Origin: Volvox africanus | Lineage: Eukaryota > Chlorophyta > Chlorophyceae > Chlamydomonadales > Volvocaceae | Length of the DNA: 64,000 nucleotides | Reading direction: 5' to 3' | Assembly (NCBI GenBank): GCA_030268105.1 | Contig: BSDZ01000094.1 | Span: 4,188,501-4,252,500 of the forward strand | Shown: one piece after another, positions 56,223-64,000 of the stretch | Numbering within the stretch: the stretch's first letter is position 1 | Layout: each line of letters begins with the position of its first letter | Made by a program: the position numbers and the translations under genes | The notes under the pieces: model-generated | The model's database searches: none | Seen by the model: only the letters and a program-made list of their open reading frames with translations | What the model was told of the DNA's origin: nothing

Positions 56223-59200
56223 ATGCTTTTACACGTTTTTAGAACCATTTGCTTGCGAAGAGCTGGAAATTACTATTGTCGGTGCGTCGCAGGAACGCAC
56301 TACCAGGTTTTGGGCGTGCAAACAACAGCATCCTTGGATGATATTCGGACAGCCTTCCGGCGTTTGGCAAAATCTCTCCACCCAGATCATAATAAGCTCC
56401 CTGGCGCTCGTGAGAAGTTCCAAGAAGTCAAGGAGGCGTATGATGTTTTAGCCGACATATCCGCCCGCGCAGACTACGATCGCGAGCTTAGGGTCCAGGT
56501 GCGCGCCACAGCGGGAAGCTATACGGTTCTAAGCGGGATATCAACGATGCCACTTCCCTTGCCTTAGGCCGTTGGTGCGGGGATCCTGTGTGGAAAACAC
56601 CTAGGCGCATGTGGGTGTTGCAGGGTGCGTCTTAATCTTTCAGCTCCCGCACGCTAACGTCTTTGCTTGTCACTGTGCTGCCACCGTATTGAACCGCCCG
56701 TGCTACTAGAGGTGGCACTGTGGAGCACAAGCACACATCTTTCATTACCTGAACGACCGGTTGGACCCCCGCTTGCATTTGCATGCCTTTCAGGCTATGG
56801 CTGCTGCTGCCGCGGCGGCGCAGACGGCATCGGGCGGCCGTCGAGCTTCCACCACCAACGTCCGTCGCAATAGACACACCGGGTAAGCGACGCAAGGGCA
56901 GGGTCAATATTGGAGTTTCAGGGTACCTAAGAGGGGGCCATGGTGGGATTCTCATTCGTCAACAAAAACCCTCGAGACCAGACAGAGGCTTAATGGCATT
57001 CACATCATGGATGGGGGATCCCTCAGGCCACGTGAGGAGATGTGAAAGTGCCGGTGTGACTATCCCCATTCCCTCTGCAGGCCAGCCAAGAGCCAAGCAG
57101 CCACCCGGCCGGCTTCTGGTGACGACTTCGACGTGTTCACTGCCACAAGTGCATCGCCTCGTGCCCGCAGCTGCAGCGGCAGCCGTTGCTCACCTAATGG
57201 CAGTGGCAACGACGGCTACAGGAGCATCTTCAGCGAGCCGCAGCGTGCAACCAGCAGCGGAGGTAACAACAGCAATAACTATCGAAGCGTTTTCAATGGA
57301 TCATCGGCAACTGCACCAGTAGCTTCATCGCCGCCGCTGCCACCGCGCATGGCGGCAACACCACAGGAAGCAGCCGCGAGATCTAGAAGCAGTCAAGCGG
57401 GAGCGGCGACGCCGGGTAGCGGTTATAAAAGCATCTTTGACAGTGGCACTCCGCCACGCAGTGCCAGTAGCGGTAGGACTAGCGGCAATGCAGGCAGCAG
57501 CAACCCCTGCATTTTTAACGGAAGGGCGATCTCCCCGAACTTGGGGACAAGGAAACAAACCGCGAATTATGCAGCGCCGGCACCGGCAACGGCGGCACCG
57601 TATGGGTCACGAACTCTTTCCACACCGTCATCGCTTGCCAACAGCAGTAACGGTAGCCGCATTGGTATCAACGCAGGTAACGGCACCGGTGGTGCCAGTG
57701 AGGCCAGCAACACGGCAGCAGCCTCCGCCGCATCCGCCGCGCCATCTGGCCAGCCAGCTGTTCCGCACGCAGTTGCAGACACGCTCATGAGTAAACCGTC
57801 GTTCGCACCTGGGGCTCCAGGGGTGGGAGCAGCTGCCATCAGCAGTTTGGGTGGCAACAGCCAACAAGCCGCTATGGGGCCTGCCTCAACCTCATACACA
57901 CCGTACACGGTTTCACCGTCGATACCTGGCGTTAGCAATCCTAACCCCGCCAGTGGCGCCGCCACTACCAACCCTGCTCCTAACATAGTGCACTCTACTG
58001 CTGCCGACGTGACGTCATCACCAAGCGGGTCAACCCCGCACCGGTCTAAAGGCGCGGCGGCGGGCTCCGGGGGACCAACCTCGCCGGCGGCAGCGGCAGC
58101 AGCATCAATTGGCACCTCGATCGGTGACGTCGCATCCAGGCTAGCGGCAATGACTGCCGTAGCAGCGGCCGGGACGCCTAGGAGTGGCAGTGGCGGCAGC
58201 GGCAGAGGTGACTACGTCAGCGTATTCACCGCCGCCGCCGCCGCCACGACTCAGATCAATGCCTCGGTTGCTTCCGCTCCAGTTGCGCGATCTTCTAGTC
58301 CAGGTCCGATGATCAACGGCGGTGCCGTCACAGATGGCACTGCACTATTGGATGCGGAGGCAGCCAGCACCGCCTCCTTCCAGGTGGTCGTCATGCCAAA
58401 GGTTGTGTTGGACAAGAGTGGAGGCAGGTGCGGCTCATGCATCGCGGGCTACTGATCATGGGATTGGGGCCATCATTTTCTATGCCTTGCATCTTGACGG
58501 GCATTCCCCGGAGAACTGGTAGAACTCCAACCCTCCCCCCATGAGTCAACAGGGTTTGAAACCAAGACCCCTAGCGGGATCACAAAACCTCTACGGTGCC
58601 ATCGATCATTCACTGCTCTACCAGGAAATCACAAACCCGAAACCTCGCTGCAATTTTTGTCTCCTCTCTCTCTCTTCCTCGACAGGAACTCTGGCGTCGA
58701 ATCGGCTTCACAGCCTCCGCTCGCGGCATCACCGCCGCAGCCGCTGCCGTCGCCACTAGTGCAACAGCCGCAACGAGAACCGCGTGCGGCTGCAACCGAA
58801 GCGCAACTAGGTGTCGACGATGTCCCGCGTCATTCAAGGTCACAACTGACAGATGCTACAGCCGCCTCTGGAGCAGCGGCGACGTCGTCCTCAGCTTTGG
58901 CCACGGAGGCTGAAGCCGTAGCACGTCTAGCAGCAGCGATGGCGGCGGCAGCTGAAGCCAAAGCAGCGGCAGCCGCAGCAGAGGCCATGGCAGCGGAAGC
59001 TGCAGCAGTAGCGGCGCGAGCTAAGGCCGCGGCTATCGCTGCGGAGGCACAATTGTCCGCCGTCGTCGTGGCGTCGGCGGCGGGGTCCGCTTTGCCGCCA
59101 AATTTATCGCCGACTACCACAGAGACGTCCACCTCAGGTACTGTCCCCACAACGGCCGACGACGACCGCCCACAGGGCAGCGAAGGGACCGCGCTGCCAG

Positions 59201-59286
59201 AGCGCCCAAACCGAGCGTGTATTAACGAGGTGGTGCCCCAGGTTCAGGGCTTTGTACGCCAAGTTGGCGCGTTTTTCGCGCCTTGA
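56223..59286 (+). CDS. J-domain (DnaJ-like) protein with long low-complexity region (4 exons, about 770 aa)
   Basis: A J-domain co-chaperone that would stimulate an Hsp70. Exons: 56223-56498, 56794-56882, 57081-58427, 58686-59286. Junctions are GT-AG and in phase, total 2313 nt. The first 24 residues (MLLHVFRTICLRRAG...) look like a mitochondrial presequence. The J domain spans about residues 26-88 (HYQVLGV, DIRTAFRRLAKSLHPDHNK with HPD at 53-55, YDVLADISARADYDREL). No Gly/Phe, zinc-finger or C-terminal substrate domain follows, so it is a type III J protein. The long middle is Ser/Ala/Gly-rich with a repeated Y(R/K)S(I/V)F motif. Near the C-terminus an Ala-rich helix (AEAKAAAAAAEAMAAEAAAV) precedes a short amphipathic end (VQGFVRQVGAFF). 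Mitochondrial targeting is inferred. Confidence 0.8.
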
Positions 59287-61599
59287 TGGATTGCTTGGAG
59301 AGAGCGGATGTCAGTGTGTTTGTAAGGGTGGGAGAAACGGAAATTACCATATCGCATTAACTTGGAAAGATTGGTTGTGCGTGTGTTGTGCGTGGATATA
59401 CATGGGGGGCGATCATGATGCTGATGTGGTGTTTGTGTGTCTTGTTTAGCGCGTGTATGCCCTTGTATGTTTTTATTGCTGAATTTATGTGTTTGTGTAT
59501 GTGTTATGCACGGAGTTATGAGCTTGGGGAAGTGGTTGAGATCATCTGACGCTCGGAACCTGGCTGCTGGCAGTTGGAGGCACGGGAAGAATCGGAAACG
59601 GCAGGGAGGTACAAAAGGGGCGACGGTCAAGCAAGGAGCGATCGTTGCCAGCCGGGCTTCTTCATCCATTCGTTTGTACCCTCTAAAGCAGAGTGGCGCT
59701 TGTGGTGCAAGCTATAAACGTGAGGGGCAAAAGGTTCATTGCTTTTTCTCTGTTGCCGCACGCGTTTGGTAAATTGCAAACATCTTCCGGGCCTTTCGTG
59801 TCAGCGGGTTTAGGTCAGCCACCTCCTCTGTGTAGGTCGGCGGTGGTAGTACGGCGGGGTCGTACGTATGCCGTGTGCTGTCCGGATGACAGCAATCGCT
59901 GCTTCGTGAGCTAATAGCAAAAGTCCAATAGCATGCCGCCAATAGTGCTTGCGCGAAGTTAGGCTTATGGTAGGGAAGCGTCGTGAACAAGGGCATACGG
60001 AATATGTTATCTGCCAACTAGCCACTCTCGCGGTATGAAGCTAGTTGGCGTTCCCATAATTCCACCGGAGGAGGTTGGAAGATGTATATTATCCTGACTT
60101 GGCTGGGAGCACGCAGCACGCCCTCGTATGTCAAACTTGCAACATGAGCTGGTATGGAGCTGGCTACGGTACGAATGAAGGCATGCACATGCTTTTTTGG
60201 CATGTCCGCGGCCACACATACCTAGCCATGTGGGATACATTGAGTCGTCATCAGCGGCAGCGGAAGCAGCTGTAACGGGAGTAAGTGCTAAAACAGGCGC
60301 GAGAGCTGGCATCGCAACATCATTATGAATTGATTAGATTATGTTTGAGTATTTATGGTGACGCTGATTTCTCTCTCCCCACGGAGCAACTTACTTGTTA
60401 GTTTCGGAATCTAGCAGTGGTATGGCTTTAAGGGGGAGCCCCTATCTGTGTGTTGTGGTACCCTACAAAGGGATGACGGATCCCCCGTCCACCACGCGTG
60501 TGTATGTGCGTGTGTATATGTGTGTGTTCTTCATTCCCCTGCTGGTTTCGCCAGTATTAAGTACAAGACTAGTCGCCTTTTTGCGTGTGTGTAGCAACTT
60601 AAGCGAGGCTGTATGGTTCACCCCTTCCATTGCCGATGGTTAGTGCGGAATGATTCGTGGCTGGGTTGCCGGAGCATTTGGGGTGTGGCACATGAGCTGC
60701 TAAGCACGCCGTAGAAAGATGTTCATATTTGTATTATGGAGATCAAGGGTGATGGACTTTGACCTCGGAATACCATGCCAGCCTGCTCATCCGGCAGCCA
60801 GTTGTTGCCAACGCAGCCGGAACGCAGCGCTTAAAGGATGTGTTTCGAGTCAGCCCCCACCCTTTGCAAGTCAAATGGGGTCTTGTCCGCTGCCGTGAAC
60901 GTTATATGTCCTTGTGATGATCACCTACCTTGTCATTATGTATTCTTTGCAGCCTTCTCCTCTAGCGCGATAGATTGGCTCAGCAGCTTCTCGCAATACG
61001 GCTGCTACTCGCTAAGGGTTAAATAATGATGTTGGAGAGCGTATACGTTAAAAGGGAGTTCCATTATCCTCCCGCCAAACGGCCACTGACGCACGTTGAG
61101 GCGTATAATACCCCCGGCATCCATTCGCGCCGAGAACAAATTTAATCCATTTGTTTTGAACTTTTCGGTGCAGTATTTCGCATTATTGTGCAAGTGTAGG
61201 ACTGTGTGGGCAGCGGGCCAGTATGGTATCAACCTGTTGACACAATTTACCATCAAGGTAAGGTAAGCAGAATCATGTAACGGTACACAGAGGACACACA
61301 AAATTACATCGACACAGCAGGACGGCATATGTAAAATCGCGTATATTGCAACAATTCCCTACGCCCATATGGCTGGGCCAACGTCCCAAATACGTTCCTT
61401 GCTTGGCCTTACCAAATGTTCGAATCCCAGCAGTAAATTTGCCGCCAATAATAATAACGCAGCATTGGACCGATGCGGCTCCTGCGACACATAAAGCATT
61501 GGCACAGCGTCCACCTCTCGACCAAAATACGCACTCGTACCGGCTCACGTAACTGTGCCAATCCAATCCATCTCCCACCCACCTACACATCTCTCTCTC

Positions 61600-61635
<36 letters not shown>

Positions 61636-61981
61636 CCTCCACACACATACACATACACACACGCATCTATTACACTTTAACTGACGCCCCCAACCAAAAC
61701 CACCTCCGGTCCGCATCTTCTCACCTCCACCTCCACCTCCAATCTTTCTTCGTTTGTTAAGGCCTTTTTGGTCATTGCAATGGCAAGCTGGTGAAGCCCA
61801 GTGTCAGCCCGCATTTCCCCCGGGGAAAGCCACTCCTGAGGACAGGGTCTGGCCGTCCAGGGAAGGCGACTCCCCCCAGACTGCGTCGCGCGCCCAGGTT
61901 CTCGTGACGGGGTCCAGCGCCCCCAAGTCCCTGTGGCCTCGTCAATTGCTTGGTCGGACTTCCCTCACGGGGCGCAGCAGC
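59287..61981. other. Intergenic region between convergent J-protein and TAP42-like genes
   Basis: It holds a TGTAA at 59321-59325, 35 nt after the J-protein stop, and a (TCTG)n tract near 61600. I see no further gene. Confidence 0.5.
61598..61628. repeat. (TCTG)n microsatellite flanked by TC tracts
   Basis: About seven tctg units between TC-rich runs, 3' of the TAP42-like gene. Confidence 0.9.
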
Positions 61982-63677
61982 TCAGCCACATGGCCTCAGC
62001 TTGCTGTTGCCGTAGCCTTTGGGGTGCACGTCCCGCCAGTCATCCCAAGCTCGCTGCCTAGCCTTATCCTCCGCGTCCTCTTCATCGCTGTCCAGAGCCG
62101 CCTGCATGGAGCAACCAGGACTTGAGTGAACCTCCAGAACAGGCACACCGGGACTTAACCAATTTGGGACGAAAAAGATAACGACCAGTAGAAGAAGATA
62201 ACTGCCGCTGAAAATTCCACTATGGCAGGTATTTATTGAGGCCATTGATCTTGATAGCTACAGTTACTATTAGTACAATTACTTCGTCCCACCTGTAACC
62301 ACATCGTAATATTTTGTGCACTGTGCCGTATCCTCCCAAAAACCACACATACCGCAGCTATCTCACAGCACTGTAGTCCACAAGGACCGACCCCCGACTC
62401 GCTCAGATCAGTAATCCCACGCACCCGCCTCTGCCGCTCCTTCTCCTCCTGCCGCCTCTGCCGCTCCTCACGCTCCATCGCCTCACGGCCCTCAATCTCG
62501 CCCGCCTGCTCTACTGTCATCGTTGGCAGCATGTGGCCTGGCTTGAATACCTGCGGAATGCGAAGGCGGGTGGCGGTGGCAATGATGCTTCCCAGACCGC
62601 ATGTGCTTGTATATGTGTATGTGTATATGTGTATGTGTATATGTGCATGGAGCAGTTATCTAACGGGTCAGGCAGTATATGAGAAATATACTGCCAAGAG
62701 TGAGACAGGGTACGGCGCTCTGCTGCTGAACTCCCTCGCTCGTCCAGCAGCAGAGCGCCGTACCCTGTAGAACAATTTGCAGGATATTTCAAGTAGACGA
62801 CTGAATCGTGAGAGAGCGGGTTTACTCCGATGGCCGGTTCTGAGGTACCCGTGCAATATCGCTGCACAAAGCAGATATACTTAAGTGCATCTCATTCTCA
62901 CTCATTACATGTCTCACACCGTTTCGTATGTGATATATTTGCATCGAATATTCGGGTACTGAGGCCCCGCCAGTGGAAGGAATGTGTGTATGTGTATTGT
63001 GTATGTGTATATGTGTGTGTATGTGTGCGCACTGCGGCACAGGCGCACGCACGGCGTTTCACTGAAGCGGTACATTGGCTGCATAGAACCGCTCTCTGAC
63101 GTACCGAAGATGCAACAGCTTGGCGGCAGACACACACACACACACACACACATCGTACAGAAGGCGAACGCGTATTAACATATTCATAAGCAGACAAACT
63201 GACAAACTAACAGTAAAACCCGCCTCCGTTGTCGGCCTACCAGCCCCTTCCCAAGGCGGCCATAACCGCATGCCACACCCTCCCCACTCCCTAACTGCCG
63301 ACGACACCGCAGCAAGCCCTTTATCAGGTTTTACATCCCTACTCGGCCTCTACATTCCCCCACCATCATATACCCCTTGCCTGCCACCCCGACCCACATC
63401 CTGCCGCATCTGCTCCCGCCACCCCGACCAACATCCTGGCGCATCTGCTCCCGCCGCCCCGACCCACATCCTGCCGCATCTGCTCCCGCCGCTTCCCATC
63501 CAGATCCCGACAGATGGTTCGAAGCCGCGCCATCAGCTCCGCCTTCTCCGCTGCGCCGGGCCCACCGTTGCAGTCGACATCGCCACCACCGGGGCGGGCA
63601 TTGCCAGAGGAAGAGGACGGCCCCGGTCCTGCGGCTGCTGCTGCCTCTCGCTCCGCTGCGTGCTGCAATAACTCCCC
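61982..63677 (-). CDS. TAP42/alpha4 (IGBP1)-like PP2A regulatory protein, C-terminal part, gene continues off the right edge
   Basis: TAP42-family proteins bind and stabilise the PP2A-type phosphatase catalytic subunit. Three exons are placed: 63677-63468, 62550-62425 and 62101-61982, all phase 0 with GT-AG borders. The middle exon begins VFKPGHMLPTMTVEQAGEIE, the family's conserved LPTMT(V/I) block, followed by a charged helix. The last exon ends ARQRAWDDWRDVHPKGYGN, the signature WDDWkDdhPrGyGN tail, then TGA at 61982. The upstream exon (ELLQHAAERE to KRREQMRQD) is less conserved and less certain. Further 5' exons are missing from the window or unrecognised in 63678-64000 (one open stretch ends at a possible donor near 63940). 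The intron between 63468 and 62550 carries foldback element copy 2. Confidence 0.8.
62655..62976 (-). mobile_element. Foldback/MITE-like element, copy 2
   Basis: Inverted relative to copy 1 at 7861-8373 and matching it at both ends and in several internal blocks. It carries a perfect 23-bp inverted repeat (62706-62728 with 62745-62767, 16-nt loop) and a second hairpin at 62671-62695 (ggcagtatat arms). GT-rich microsatellites lie just outside both ends. No coding capacity. Confidence 0.8.
62982..63152. repeat. GT/AC-rich microsatellites
   Basis: A gtgtatgt-type tract (about 62982-63027) and an AC dinucleotide tract (about 63130-63151), in the intron of the TAP42-like gene. Confidence 0.85.
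63386..63490. repeat. 35-bp tandem repeat, three copies
   Basis: Units 63386-63420, 63421-63455 and 63456-63490 differ at three or four positions. On the minus strand the first unit spans the end of a TAP42-like exon and its donor site, so the donor context is repeated. Confidence 0.9.
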
Positions 63678-64000
63678 CTGCAGAGGGCGGTCATGTCAGC
63701 TTACATCTACCTCCATCGTCCATGCGAAGGGGCTGCTGCTGCAGCAGCAGCAGAAACAACCCCTCCCCGGACTGGAACAAGGAATAACAGGCGTGCAAGT
63801 CCTCTTGAAAGGCCACCAACCAACAAACCAACCAACCCCACACACACGATATACTCAGGGAAAGTGCCGCGCGTGTGACGCGAGCTTCACTGCCGGCATA
63901 ACCCCTCTCCGTGCAGCAAAACGATTGATGATTCCGCTAACCTCCCTTGCTGGATACCAGGCCCCAGAAAGGCTTCCCAGTGTGAGCACCTCGTCTCTGC

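Noticed and set aside
57567..58115. 182-codon minus-strand frame opposite the J-protein exon 3
   Set aside because: Shadow of the low-complexity coding exon. It lacks any motif.
1..64000. CRISPR arrays, tRNA or rRNA genes
   Set aside because: No spaced palindromic repeats or cloverleaf-like sequence was found by eye. All arrays seen are contiguous micro- or minisatellites or exon modules.

Overview
The window looks like nuclear DNA of a green alga, most likely a volvocine chlorophyte (the Volvox/Gonium/Chlamydomonas group). The evidence is a pherophorin-style Ser-Pro-rich wall protein tail on a gametolysin/VMP-type metalloproteinase, an OPR protein of the kind that is expanded in these algae, many small GT-AG exons with GC-rich coding sequence, TGTAA polyadenylation-type signals, and repeat-laden AT-rich intergenic DNA. 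There is no bacterial operon structure, CRISPR array or rRNA gene, and I found no tRNA. All multi-exon models below were assembled by hand from open frames, splice sites and intron phase.

Layout. 1-3790 (+): a 5'-truncated M11 metalloproteinase with a QEXXH motif and a Pro-rich tail, broken by about three frameshifts. 3800-6800: AT-rich intergenic DNA with a possible fragment of a bacterial lpxA gene and a 133-bp tandem duplication. 6802-11963 (-): a complete 9-exon gene for a 489-residue secreted, Asn-rich protein that I do not recognise. 11964-15200: mostly empty, with a palindrome and a weak helicase-like relic. 15205-21513 (-): an 8-exon octotricopeptide-repeat (OPR) protein; one of its introns holds 92 perfect copies of a 13-bp minisatellite. 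22125-23597 (+): a single-exon GNAT acetyltransferase, divergent from the OPR gene. 26938-51666 (+): a 47-exon gene for a protein of about 3163 residues, with a p25-alpha (TPPP-like) domain followed by tandem modules of about 160 residues, each encoded by a pair of exons. 52569-54064 (+): a tentative short gene. 56223-59286 (+): a 4-exon J-domain protein of about 770 residues. 61982-63677 and beyond (-): the C-terminal part of a TAP42/alpha4-type PP2A regulator that runs off the right edge.

The genes are unrelated by pathway, as expected for a eukaryotic chromosome. The most striking features are the giant p25-alpha gene, which appears to have grown by duplication of phase 1-1 exon pairs, the homogeneous 13-bp minisatellite, a pair of foldback elements sitting in introns of two different genes, and a metalloproteinase that seems to be dead although all neighbouring multi-exon genes are intact. 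The last point argues against poor assembly as the cause of the frameshifts.
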